NCBI RefSeq assembly: GCF_003144115.1
Contig: NW_020312023.1
Location: forward strand, 228,704 to 292,703
Direction: 5' to 3'
Length of the DNA: 64,000 bases
From: Tilletiopsis washingtonensis
Lineage: Eukaryota > Basidiomycota > Exobasidiomycetes > Entylomatales
The notes under the pieces were generated by a model. The model was not told the origin of the DNA. It made no database searches and worked only from the letters and a program-made list of their open reading frames with translations. Below, one piece after another: positions 11,085 through 22,015 of the stretch (its first letter is position 1; every line of letters starts with the position of its first letter). The position numbers were made by a program, and so were the translations under genes.

Positions 11085-13943
11085 ATGGGCCTCGTTGAGC
11101 AGAGCGGCGCATCGGGCAGCAGCAGCCGGCCCATCGAGCTGCTCAGCCAGGAAAGCTCGAGCTCAAGCGTGGTGCTGCAGAACGCAGCGCAGAGCACCGC
11201 AGCACTGCTGGACGCAGGCGCACCTCGGCATTCTCGCACGGCTGGGAGCAAGAGCCGCTGGGACTCTGGCCTCGCGCCTCCGGCCGACCTCAAGGAGCAT
11301 GCCGAGCGCAAGGGCTACGTGAGTGCTGCAGCGCAGCACGCAGCGCACCACATTGCTCACACGCCAGAGGCAGTTCAGCGTCTCGGACCTGGTCGGGCCG
11401 GCGTACTGCGAGGTCAAGACGCTGTACAACATCATCGGCCTCTCGTGCGTGCCGCTCGATGCTCAGCAGCGAGCGCAGCTGATTACGCCTGGGTAGACAC
11501 CTTCCCGTCGAAGCACGGCCGAGCACGATTCGCACGCCGCTCGGCGCAGTCATCCAGCCCAACGTGAAGATCGCCGTCGAGCGCGAGCGCACGATGGACG
11601 AGGGCAGAGTGCGTGCTGCACAGGACAAGCCCAACGAGCTTCCTTTCTGACCCTGCTCGATCAGAAAGTGCACAAGAAGCTCGAGGAGGAGCTCCATCCA
11701 GTGACCGTGCGCGTTCGCACGCGCACTCGCGAAGACGCCTGGGCCCTGCGATATCTTCGCTTGATCACTGGCCTGCGCTCGCTGCTGGACGGCGGCTGCG
11801 TGGTGCGTTCTAGCAGGCTCGGGGATCAGTGCCGTGTGCTGATGCTGCGCCTACGACAGCGGGAGCTGCCCGTCTTTGGCTTCGTCGAGGGCCGCCTCGT
11901 GATGGGCGTGATTGACGAGGTAATCCGGCGTGAGCTGCCTGCGCTGCCAAGCCGAGACGCCGCAGGTCCGAGCCAGCAGGCCAAGCGGTCAGCATCATCG
12001 AACACGTCCTCGCCAACGAAGAAGTGGGCGTCGCAGGACGAGTGGCGGCGTCAGTCTGCGCGCCGTGCTGCGACGGACAAGTCGCCGGGCAAGGCACAGC
12101 CAAGTCTCGCGAGCTTCTTTGGCGGCGCATCTGCAGGGAAGGACAAGGCAGCGGCCGAAGGTGCGCCGCCTCTCTCGCAAGTGAAGCGAAGCAGCCAAGC
12201 AGAGAAGCAATCACAGGCACCTGCAAAGCGCTTCGGCTTCTACATTTCGGGTACGTACACACATGCCAGATGCATCGCTGCTTGCTGAGCCCCGCGCCTG
12301 CAGACACCAAGACTCGGCTCTCGAACTCCATCCCGTACGAAGACGCGCAGCAGAGCGCGCGCATGCAGGTCGCGCTGTACAAGCGACTGCTCGACGGCCT
12401 CGTTCTTCCATACGTGGCACGCGAAGGTTCAGCCAGCGAAGGTCCGAGTGGCGAGCCGAGCGAGCCCGTGCTTGATCCGCATGCCACCGAGCTTTCGCCT
12501 GCGATGCTCTTCGCAGCGCTCGACCTGGACGCCAAAGCTCGTCTGTCGTCCGCCTTCGCTGCGGATGCCGAGGCGCTCTGCGAAAGCTATGATTTGCAGC
12601 TTCTGCGTGAGCTGTCGCCCTCACACGCGGAGTCGGGCGACGCTAGCTCGAGAGAAGGCCTCGTAGGTGCATCGCCAGCGGCAGAACATCGACCTACACC
12701 CTCGCCGCCTGGCTCGCGTCCGCCGAGTCCTCGACAGCACTCTCCCGCCTCCGATCACGGATCGGACGACTCGGAGGTCGAGAAGGTGTCTCGCAGCTGC
12801 ACACTCGAGGACGTTGCGCGGCTCTTCGCAGAGACGGTCGAAGAGCTGCTAGAGCAGGCAGCGCAGAGCGACTCGGTCGCTGATGGGGCTCGCAAGCGCG
12901 AACGAGGCGCTTTTCAGGCTGAGCTCGAGCTGCAGTACCGCCTGCAAGCCTCGGCTGGCCGCTTCCGCAAGCGCAAGCTACGTGAAAGCGAAGAGCCCAG
13001 GTCGAAGGATGGCGCGTTCTCGAGACGAGCACGCGGCGGAAAGCGAGGCTCGACAAGATCGACCAAGGCAGTCACGAAGACGGCGACACGATTGGAGCAG
13101 TCCATGCTGTCGTTCCCGCCGGCCGTCCGCGAGGCATCCGCCGGCGTCGAGGAGCAGGATGCGCTTCTCAGCGATGACGCAGAAGCCGCGCAAGAGCGCG
13201 CTGATCTGGCCTTGGCGCTGCAGCTGAGCATCCAGCTGCAAGAGGACGCGACGGTCGCTCGAGACGAAGATGCACGCATCGAAGCGGACGCCGTGCCGCT
13301 CAGCACACCGTCTCAGCGGAGTGCTGCACGAGGCAGTCAGAGCGCAGTCTCCGGCATCCAGTCGCAGAGCACCGAACACATCAGCGCAGCGTCGCCTCAG
13401 GCGACGAGCAGAGTAGTAGACGGCCCAGCGGCGAGCGAGTCGCAGCTCGAGGTGGAAGCCATCTTCGCACCTGCAGCGGAGCGGAGAGACGCAGCAAGCA
13501 GCCAGGAGCATGTTGGTCAAGCTCGTCCATCGCCATTCTCGTCTGCCCCAGCGCGCGAAGCAGCGCCTCTCATCGGCATCGTGCGCTTCACATTCGCTCC
13601 GGCTGCGCTCGATGCGCATCTACGCTCAGTACTGGCACTCTGGTCGGGCGCACGCGAGCCTCGCGGCGTGGGACCTGGCGAGGTGTATCGCTGCCGCATG
13701 TGCGAGTACGAAGAGGGCTGCGAGTGGCTCAGCGCCAAAGCGCAGGAAGCGCAGCTGGCGTACGAGGAGCGCAAGCGTGCGCGCGAGGCACTGACTGCGG
13801 CGCCGCGCGATCTCGAGGATGAAGAGGCACTCTGGACGGCGACGCACGGGCTCGAAGAGAGCGCAAGCGGAGCGCAAGATTCCGATGCGGATCTGTGGGA
13901 GCATCTGGACGTGCCAGCCGAAGCGTTCGGCGCAGACTGGTGA
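11085..13943 (+). CDS. EXO5: Exonuclease V (Exo5/Dem1 family), long insert
   Basis: Six exons: 11085..11318, 11374..11444, 11497..11608, 11665..11802, 11860..12250, 12304..13943; 861 aa. Recognisable Exo5 blocks in order: FSVSDLVGPAYCEVK, a basic VHKKLEEEL helix, RELPVFGFVEG...GVIDE (PD-(D/E)XK metal-site region), FYISDTKTR and a C-terminal CRMCEYEEGCEW carrying Fe-S cluster cysteines, with the first Cys in AYCEV. Exo5 is a single-strand exonuclease, mitochondrial in yeast and nuclear in others. About 400 residues between the DTKTR block and the Cys motif (roughly 12.45-13.55 kb) are acidic, Ser-rich and disordered, so the protein is well above the usual 500-600 aa. Intron 4 is 57 nt with no stop, so reading through it looks open. 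The start (MGLVEQSG) is the first plausible ATG. Confidence 0.87.
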
Positions 13944-13972
13944 AGGGAACGAGGTGCGGCTGGCCGCGGGTA

Positions 13973-16853
13973 TCATCGCATTGAGTCGGCGAGCAGAACA
14001 AGCATTGTAGCATAGCCAAGACACGCCACGGGCAGCACATTCCTGCGCATCGTGACGTCCCAGTGAAAGACGCGTCCCGGCTCCTCCTCTCTGGACGTGG
14101 CGGCGTCGCTGCGGCTCGATGGGTCGCGCGTTCGTCGGCGGTACGAGCGGGAGCGCGGAGACTGCGTGTCCGTCTCGGCCTCGGTGACCGCATCGGTCTC
14201 GCCGACATCGCTGTGCTCTGCGATCGTCGCATCTGCCTCCCAGCCGCGTCGTGCGGTGCGGCGATCTGCCTGAGGCGCTCCCATGATCGCGCGCCAGAAG
14301 CGCCTGCCAGGCTCGTGCCGCCGCTTGGCCGCACGAGCGCCGTTGCCGCCAGCCTCGTCGGGCGCATCGGCGATGTTCAGTGTCACCCAGCGTGCAACAG
14401 TGTCGCTGATGGCCGTCGTTGTGCCGATGACGACCCACGCCGCGGCAGGATTGCTCGGGCCGCAGATGTGCAGCGTGAGGCGCACTAGAGGCCAGCAGAT
14501 GGCCTGCAGCGCGACGAGGCGGATCACCGACGAGAGCAGTGCGTAGTAGGCGAGCCACCGCCGCAGCAGCAGGGTCGTGAAGGAGAGCGCATGGTAGGCA
14601 GTGCTGACGCTCTGTGGTGAAGGACGATCAGCGAGCTGTCTTGCCTGCTCGCACGAAGCCACTCACCCAAAGGCTGCACATGACGAACTCGAGCGCGCCA
14701 GGCAGGCGCACTCCGTCCGGCGAGCGCGAGCACAGCAGTGCGCCATGCAGCAGGCAGATTGCGGCGTTGCGCAGCAGCCAGAACGCTCCAATGCATCCGG
14801 GAACAGCGGCAAGAAGGCGAAGAGGATGCAGCATGCGTCGCATGACCCATGCTGTCGGAGCGCCAGCGTCCATCAGGTCTGTGCCCAACGTCGGCGGAGG
14901 CAAGAGTGCACTCGGAGGCTGACCGAAGAGAGGACGGACAGGGCGTCAGCGCTGCGGTGAAGCCTCGTCGGCAGTACTACTCACCCTTTGGCTGCTCTGC
15001 GCTGGCCGCCAGCGCAAATTCGGAGCGTCTGCGTGCCTCAGCCCTGATCTCGGGCTCGCCGGCGCCGTGCGACTGCCACGCTCGATGTTCACGTCTGCTC
15101 GTGGCGGGCTCGGCGGCCGCGACGGCGAGTACGGCGGCGGCAAGTCGGACAGGTCCGAGTTAGGATTGGTCATGCCGCGTCGCAAGGATGGCACGCTGGT
15201 GAAGTAGTCGCCTCGCGAGAGGCGTGCACCTCGCTGCGCTGGATTGTCGCCCATGTTCAAGCCGAGGCCAAGAGCATCTGCCTCGGCCTCTGTCTCAAAG
15301 CCAGCGCCGTCGCGTGTGCGCGCGGCTGAGGCGGGCCGGGTCAGCCCGGCAGCCACAGATGCAGCAAGCCAGGCGAACTCGGGGAGAGCCGAGTCGCGAG
15401 TGTGGGGAGGCGAAAGTGATGGCGGTCGGTGGTGCACCGGAGAATGCGGAGTGGAGAGCGTGCCGCTGCTGGATCCGGCACGGCCAAAGCCGCCAGGACG
15501 AGACGAGCTCGCCCTTGTTTCAGAGCCGTCTGCCAGGCTTGCACGTCCCGGAGCTATCCGGCCAAGCGCTGCCAAGGAGCTCTGCGAGGCTGCACTGGCG
15601 GCTCGCGCACGGCGACGCGCCAGCATTGGCGGCAGAGGTGCTGAATCGCCGGGCCCGGCAGCATGCGATGACACCGCTAGCTCCAACGGACTGCGTGACT
15701 GTGTCGTCCGGGTGAATGCTAGCCCTGCATCTTCCACCCACGAGCGGGCTCGCGCACGCGAGGCTCTCCGAGAGCCCGGTGACGCAGCAGAGCCACTGTC
15801 GCCTCTCTGCTCCTCGGAGGATGCAGCCGGCGTAGACAGAGGCGCCAGATGTGTCGCTGGCAGCAGCGGCGACGAGTTGGCCGTGCGTGCCCTTGCACGT
15901 GGAGCACGCGCCGGCACGGCGGAGGACGAGGCCTGCGGCGTGTTGCTGCCCAAGCCCGAGCCGCTGGCTGTGACCGCAGGCGTCAGGGCAAAGTACGAGA
16001 TGGAGCGAATCGAGCTGCTGGAGCCGGTGCGTGACGGGCCACGTGGACGCAGGTGCGGCGAAGAGACTCGCGGCGTCGTCGGGCTCGTGCCTCCTGGAGT
16101 GCTTGAGGAGGAGGAGGCGCCGGCCGTTGCCAGCGACGCAAAGGCCGAGGCGTAGTTGCTGCCGAGCGTGCGCGAGGCCCGTCGGCGCACGCCGGCATCG
16201 AACGACGGCGGACTGTCGTCGTCGGCCTCGCTCTCGTCGTACGCCGGCAGCCCGGCCAGCGTCAGGCCGACGGCCTGCGACGGCGCCGCCGAGTGTGCGG
16301 CGTCGTCGCCGCGCAGACGGCGTGTGCCATCGTCGTCGGAGGCGCCGCGGCCGCTGCTTGCACTGCCGGGCGCGCTCTCTGCGCTCGAGTCGTGCGCGGC
16401 GGGCCACTCGTTCTCCGTCTCGTCGGCACTCGTGCTCTCGCCGTCGGTCGTCTCGCGGCCGTCGGTCTCCGTCTCGGCCTCTGAGCTGCTGCGCCCCGTG
16501 CGCGGCGGCGAGGCCACGACAGGGAAGCGGTGCGCCGAGGGCCGCGAGAGCGAGAGGGCCGAGAGCGATGCGAGCGAGGAGAGCGAGTGTGCGGAGCTGG
16601 CACGCGTGGGCGGCGCCGACGACGTGGCCGGCAGCCGGGAGCGGCTGGAGCTGCGCGACGCAGCGCCGGCAAGGCCGGGCGCATAGGCTGCAGCGCCGTG
16701 GCGCAGCGAGGGGACAGGCAGCGGCTGCGGCGGCGTCTGCATCGCCTCGGCAGCCGGGGCCGGCGGAGTGCTGCGAGGAGAGAGGCAGGCGCCGTGCTGC
16801 GGATGGTGGTGGAGCAGAGGCAGAGGCTCCGGCACGCTCCGGCTGGGCTGCAT
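13973..16853 (-). CDS. DUF2418-type multi-pass membrane protein
   Basis: Three exons, complement(13973..14611, 14667..14918, 14985..16853), 919 aa. The first 620 residues are Ser/Pro/Arg-rich and disordered. Exon 2 has hydrophobic helices (LLAAVPGCIGAFWLL) and LPGALEFVMCSLW; exon 3 continues with RRWLAYYALLS, RLVALQAICWPL and AAWVVIGTTTAISDTVARWV, which I recognise as the fungal DUF2418 domain, and ends in a final hydrophobic segment (YATMLVLLADSMR). Family function is not established; a nuclear-envelope or ER location is my guess. Its stop is 29 bp from the convergent EXO5 stop, so the 3' UTRs almost certainly overlap. Confidence 0.75.
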
Positions 16854-17302
16854 GTCGAGGCGGCATCCTCATCGCGCGCCGCCGCCGCACCGCCTGCGCC
16901 CGCAGCTCCCGAATCGCGTCGCTCCGCCTCCTCTGCCCGCCTTCTCGCGCCAGCGCCCGTGCGGCAGCGAGCAGCAGCGAGACGGTGCTGGGAGCAGGCT
17001 ATCGGCCACGGATAGTGCTGCGTCACCCCTTCTGCACATATGCAGAGGCGCAGCTCCGGCAGCAGCAGCGCAGCACTGCCGAAGCTCGCAGAGGCGGGAA
17101 GCGGCGGGAAGGAGAGAGGCCGCCGCCCACGCGAAGGCGGCGCCGCGTGTCCAGCAGCAGCAGCAGAAGCCGGCGCCGCACGCTCTTGCCGCACGTCAAC
17201 CAACCCCGTCCTCACTTGTTCTTCTCAGCAGCAGGCGCGCTCCACCGCTCCACAGCACACACTCGCGCACTCCACGGCCCGCCTGCCTCCACGCTCGCCG
17301 CC
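16854..17302. promoter_or_regulatory. Divergent promoter of the DUF2418 gene and the RRM gene
   Basis: 449 bp without a gene. A lower-GC patch (about 17015-17045) and a C/T-rich run before the RRM start codon (about 17210-17300) are the only marks seen. Confidence 0.4.
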
Positions 17303-19221
17303 ATGTCTCGCCGTCCCGCCGGCCGCATCTCCTCCGGCGCCCGCGCCGCGCCCTATGCCGTGCGTGCTGCTCAGCCGCCGTGGCTGGCCACGCAGCGCTG
17401 CTCCGCCCGTCTGCTGACCTCTGCCGCATCTCTCTCTTTGCTGCACACACACAGCGTCCGGCAGGTCCGAATCGCTCGGCGTCGGGCTCGGGCAGCCGCA
17501 TGGCCTCGCGCGATGCCTGGGAGGAGGACACGTTCAGCCACGAGCGTGAGTGCCGCCTCGCCGCAGCGGCCAAGCATGCGCAAGGCGAGCGGAGCCACGC
17601 GATGCACAGCACTGCAGCGCTTGCCGCTCGGCTATGCCGAAGAGATGCGCCCGCCCTGCGCCGCACCGTGTCTGCCGCTCGGCGTCGCCGCCTCTAGCTG
17701 ACTCGCATGCACCGACAGCGGAGCCGCAGCAGGCTGCTCCCTCGCCCTGGCCGCCGGCGACGCTCACCATTCGCGGCGCCAGCGGGCCGACGTGGGTTAT
17801 CGTCGGCAACCTGATGCTGGGCACGAGTGCGGAGGACATTGAGGTGAGTGTGGGGCGTGCGAGCTGCTCTGCTAGACGCGCACTGCGCTGGGAGATGTGC
17901 GTGCGCATGCCTACTCGCTGCGTTCAGGCATCATATCGGATGCTCCAGATATCAGCAGCGTCGTCTCGCGAGCGTCCGTACTATCTGCGTTCTTCTGCTG
18001 ATCACCGTCGCACCGCTTCGCAGGAGACGTTCAAGCAGTTCGGCGAGATCGCAGAGATCAAGGTGCGCCGCACGCCTCGATCACGCCTCGCACACATCTC
18101 ACACACTCTCGACAGCGTCGCGAGCCTCCGTCGCCGAACCATCCATCCATGTCATTCAACGTCGCCTTCAGCACGCGCGAGGCAGCACTGGCGTCGATCC
18201 AGTCGATGGACCGTGTCGTCGCCGATGGCCGGGTGATCTCCGTCTCGCTGGCGCACGGACCCGTCGTCTCTGGTCCAGCACGACTGCTGAACGCCGCCGG
18301 CGTCTCGCGCTCCGACGCTCCTGCTCCGCGTGTCGCCAGCGGCGCAGCCATCGTGCAGCCGCTCGAGGCGGCCAAGGCGGTGCAGGCAGCGCTGCCGAAG
18401 CGTCAGGCGCAAGGCCAGCAGCAGCAGCAGCAAGCGCAGGCGAAGACATCGAAGGCAGCGCAGCCGCAGGGCAAGATCAAGGCGCCCGGCGGCGGCGTGC
18501 CCGTGCCTGTCGCCTCGCTCTCCTCGCGGCTCCTCACCGCCGCCGAGCTGCGTGCGCTGCAGAAGCGGCAGGCTCGCGACAAGGCGGCCGCTGCTGCCGC
18601 TGCAAAGCCTGCTGCTGGCGGCAAGGGCTCGACGAAGGGCGCAGCATCGGCACCGAGCAACGGCAAGGGCCCGCAGGCCCAAGCAGGCTCGCTCAGCAGC
18701 CGCATCGGCGCGCTGCCGCTGGCGCTGCGCCTCGCGGAGCAGAAGGCGCCACAGTCGCAGCTCGGCGTGCCGGCCGCAAGAGGCAAGGGCAAGGCGAAGA
18801 AGGGACCAGCAGGCGCAGCCATGTCAGATGTGTGAGTCAGCTCTGTGCGCACGGCGGACGGCAGCAGCGTACGTACCCTGCGGAGGGGTTAGTGGAGCAG
18901 CACCGCATCTGGTCTGCCTCGTGCGGCGCCAGATGCGGTGCTGCAGGCGGCATCGAAGGATGCTTGGCTCGTCGAGGCGGTCGGGCAGGCTGCGAGGAGA
19001 GCGGGCAGAGCTCGCCGCCTTGGCAGCTCGTCGTCGATCCATCTGTGCAGCACCGTCAGCCCGATGGCGCTACTCGCTCTCGGAGGCATCGCTCACCGTG
19101 AACTCAGCGCGCTGACTTCCACTCTCTCGGCAGCGCCATGCTCGACACTGCGTCGGCGAAGCGCAAGCGGTCGAGGCAGGGCAAGGGCAAGGGTGCTGCG
19201 ACGGGCATGGACGTTGACTGA
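17303..19221 (+). CDS. RRM-domain protein, Yra1/ALYREF-like
   Basis: Model: 17303..17359, 17455..17545, 17719..17843, 18024..18062, 18116..18831, 19134..19221; 371 aa. Residues about 20-50 are Arg/Ser-rich; one RRM follows (WVIVGNLMLGTSAEDIE, ETFKQFGEIAEIK, MSFNVAFSTREAA), then an Ala/Gln/Lys-rich tail with two SLSSRI/SLSSRL motifs. A single RRM between basic flanks is the layout of the Yra1/ALYREF mRNA-export adaptors, but the diagnostic terminal UAP56-binding helix is not clear. Reading through the GTGAGT at 18832 gives a stop at 18835 and 343 aa; splicing the 302-nt intron to a short exon coding AKRKRSRQGKGKG keeps phase and adds a basic, NLS-like end, so I prefer it. The exon 4-5 join is the least certain. 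Confidence 0.72.
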
Positions 19222-19338
19222 ACGCGGCGGCGCTCGCGTGTGCTGGCTGAGAGAGGGTTAAGTTCGCGCAATGCCATCTTTACGCACTGTCGATGTCCTG
19301 TGAGGCGGACAGATGAATACCTGGCTGCGGTGAGTGAC

Positions 19339-19741
19339 GCATCAGCGTGTCGGAGCGCAAGCGCATCAGCGACTCGGAGCGGAGGCGCATCAGCGTGTCG
19401 GAGCGCGAGCGCATCAGCGTGTCGGAGCGCAAGCGCATCAGCGACTCGGAGCGGAGGCGCATCAGCGAACCCCGGAGCGCCGTAGGTGCATCAGCGAACT
19501 CGGAGCGCGAGCGCATCAGCGGAGTCGGAGCGTAGGTGCATCAGCGTGTCGGAGCGGCGAGCGCATCATCGAGCCCCGGAGCGTAGGTGCATCAGCGTGT
19601 CGGAGCGGCGAGCGCATCATCGAGCCCCGGAGCGTAGGTGCATCAGCGACCTCGGAGCGCGAGCGCATCAGCGAAGTCGGAGCATAGGTGCATCAGCGAA
19701 CTCGGAGCGACGAGCGCATCAGCAAAGTCGGAGCACCAAGG
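19339..19741. repeat. 24-26 bp minisatellite, about 16 units
   Basis: Tandem units start with GCATCA (e.g. GCATCAGCGTGTCGGAGCGC then a variable end). The first five steps are exactly 24 bp (19339, 19363, 19387, 19411, 19435, 19459); later steps are 25, 26 or once 29 bp. Because 24 is a multiple of three, the first part reads as an open SERxRIS repeat on the plus strand and a LMRLRSxS repeat on the minus strand, but later length changes break any frame. It lies 3' of both the RRM gene and the convergent repeat-protein gene. Confidence 0.92.
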
Positions 19742-19815
19742 GAGCACTGCGTAAGAAGGACGGAGCGACAGTCGCATCATCGTCATTGAATAACGGAGCC
19801 AGAGCGGCATCATCG
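19728..19815. repeat. Flanking direct repeat, copy A
   Basis: The right edge of the minisatellite: the last unit runs into GGAGCACCAAGGG and then AAGAAGGACGGAGCGACAGT plus CGCATCATCG. The same order and orientation recurs at 21908-22015, on the other side of the repeat-protein gene. Confidence 0.8.
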
Positions 19816-19836
19816 TCATGGACACTAAGGTAATGA

Positions 19837-21088
19837 CTAAGGGGAAGGACGGCGTAGAGCGTGCACGAACTTGACGGCGGCCGAAAGCTGCCGCTGCGTA
19901 GCGAGAAGCTGACGAGCTTGCGAAGCGGGCTCGCTCTTGCTCATGTGGTAGTGCGTTCCTCCAATGCTGCCGACGGTGCCGACGCTAGAGCCGATGTGCA
20001 CCGCGCCGCTGCCAGTGGACGACGACGACGCCGACGCGCTGTGCGGCGAGGTGGCGGGGGTCACGAATGGCGGCGTTGCCGTTGCCGCGGGCGATGCCGG
20101 CGGAGTGGCGGCGGACGACGAGGCAGCGGCGGCACGCTGTGCGCGCTGGTGGCGCTCACCGCCGCGGCGCGAGTCCATGGCCGCCGTTGCCGCAGGCGAT
20201 GCCGGCGGACTGGCGGCAGACGACGAGGCAGCGGCGGTACGCTGTGCGCGCTGGTGGCGCTCACCGCCGCGGCGCGAGTCCATGGCCGCTGTTGCCGCAA
20301 ACGACGAGGCAGCGGCGGCAGACGACGAGGCAGTGGCGGCAGACGACGAGGCAGTGACGGCATGAAGTGCGCGCTGGTGGCGCCTGCCGCCGCGGCGCGA
20401 GTCCGCCTCGTTCATGGCCGCTTTGCGCTTCTCTGTCGCGCCGTGCAACAAGCATTGCGTTGAGGGTGCTCACCACGAGAGAGCGCGGCGGCACATCGTC
20501 GACGGCGGAGCGCATCAGCACGTCGTTGATGGCGTGCGATGCCGTCGCAGCAGCGGGCTCGAGAGAGCACGGCGGCGCGGCGTCGACGGCGGAGCGTGTC
20601 GGCACGTCGTTGGTGGCCTGCGATGCCGTCGCAGCAGCGGGCTCGACAGAGCGCGGCGGCACGGCGTCGACGGCGGAGCGTGTCGGCACGTCGTTGGTGG
20701 CGTGCGATGCCGTCGCAGCAGCGGGCTCGAGAGAGCGCGGCGGCGCGGCGTCGACGGCGGAGCGTGTTGGAAGCTTGGCCACGCGGCGGCGGCGGCGCAC
20801 GGCGAGCTTCTGCTCGAGCTCGGCAAAGACCGTGTCGGCCTCATTGCGCTCCTCCATCTTGACGGCGGGCGCAAGTGCGGTCGAGGTGCTGGCGTCGACG
20901 CTGTCAAGGGCGCAGGGCACCGAGCGACGCGCGGCGAGCTTCTGCTCGAGCTCGGCAAAGACCGTGTCGGCCTCATTGCGCTCCTCCGTCTTGACGGCGG
21001 GCGCAACTGCGGTCGAGGTGCCGGCAGCAGCACGGACACGCGGCGCGGCCAAGACGGCAGCGTAGGTCGGCGGAGTGAAGCGGCGCAT
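19837..21088 (-). CDS. Internally repetitive low-complexity protein, 402 aa
   Basis: Two exons, complement(19837..20430, 20474..21088), separated by a 43-nt GT-AG intron that joins in phase. Residues about 15-100 hold two copies of a unit containing KTEERNEADTVFAELEQKLA; about 100-200 hold three to four copies of a unit containing TRSAVDAAPPRSLEPAAATA; exon 2 holds repeats of DSRRGGERHQRAQ followed by Ala/Ser/Pro runs. The C-terminus is non-repetitive with GTVGSIGGTHYHMSKS and a short helix (LLATQRQLSAAVKFVH). No family was recognised and no signal peptide or TM segment is seen. Repeat copies differ by point changes, so the array looks young. A pyrimidine-rich leader precedes the start. Alternative: only exon 1 is coding. 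Confidence 0.58.
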
Positions 21089-21861
21089 GTCTATTGTATG
21101 GTGGGGTTCGTGAATGAGGCGTGGGTGAAGTCGTGGGCGAGGACGGATGGAGGACACGTGAGAGAGGGAGACGCAGAGAGGAGACGCAGAGATAGAGAGA
21201 GAGAGAGAGATGAAGAAAGAAGCGAGGGCGTTGCGAGTCGCCTTTTGATGGCGAGAGCGTGTTTGTCGAGCTTGACATTGGCCGCGGCCCAGCGCGCTGC
21301 AGGCCTCAGAGGCAGCGGACAGTGCGGTATCGAAGCCTGAGCGGCTGCCGCTCTGAGCCCGCACAGCATGCAGAGCGCAGCACGCAGCGATTCCGCCTGC
21401 CGGTGCCGCAAGGCGGCGGCAAAGAGGTGCCGACATCGGCGCCACGCCGGCGCTCGGCGGGAAGCGCTCAGAGAGCGGCAGCACGGCCGGTGCCGCGGCG
21501 GCGGCCGTCGGGCGCCGAGGCTGCGCCGCCGACGGCGCGCGGCATCGGCTGCGGCTGCTGCAGCAGGCAGGCTGCCTGCTGAGGTGGCGAGTCGAGTGCA
21601 GCGTGGGTTGAGGGTGCTGCAGGGGGTGCGGCAGCGTGCGAAGAAGGCGAGGCGAGTGACGTGTGGTGGATGGTGGTGGATGGATGTGCCTGATGAGGCA
21701 GCGGCGGCCGCTTGCTCTCTTGCCAAGTTGGGCGGACGCGACGAGATCGGGCAGCCGCGCCGCCGCCGCGGGGCGCAGCGGCGATGCGCCTGCCATGCTG
21801 CGGGCGCAGCGCGCGCCGCGCCGTGTCTGCTCGCGTGGCGTGTGGGAACAGCGGCCTCTCC
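21089..21861 (-). promoter_or_regulatory. Upstream region of the 402-aa repeat protein
   Basis: Read toward the gene: a GC-rich part, a CATCCATCCACC-type block (about 21690-21640), a conserved block GCAGCACCCTCAACCCAC (about 21625-21600, reverse strand), an A-rich CATCAAAAGG at about 21250 and a CT repeat (about 21215-21180) before the start codon. The upper part resembles, in opposite orientation, DNA at 29390-29600 in front of another repetitive small gene. Confidence 0.55.
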
Positions 21862-22015
21862 GGAGCGTAGGTGCATCAGCGTGTCGGAGCGCGAGCGCAT
21901 CAGCGAACTCGGAGCACCAAGCGGGCGCACCGCTTGACGGCTGTAAGCCCTCAAGCGCTGCTGAAGAAGGACGGAGCGACAGTCGCATCAGCGTCTCGGA
22001 CGGAGCGGCAAGCGC
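21862..22015. repeat. Flanking direct repeat, copy B, with two minisatellite units
   Basis: Two 24-bp minisatellite units (GCATCA at 21873 and 21897) are followed by GGAGCACCAAGCGGG and then GAAGAAGGACGGAGCGACAG plus TCGCATCAGCG, the same junction as at 19728-19815 with an insertion. With copy A it brackets the 402-aa gene in direct orientation. Confidence 0.8.

Noticed and set aside
17303-18835. RRM gene ending at 18835
   Set aside because: Possible, but a GTGAGT donor sits on the stop and a phase-compatible basic terminal exon follows; kept only as an alternative.
19347-19687. Open frames coding SERxRIS repeats over the minisatellite
   Set aside because: They arise because the first units are 24 bp; later units change length and no start context, splice sites or unique domain supports a protein.
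19339-19741. CRISPR-like spaced repeats
   Set aside because: Units are head-to-tail with no unique spacers, no cas genes, and the DNA is clearly from an intron-rich eukaryote.
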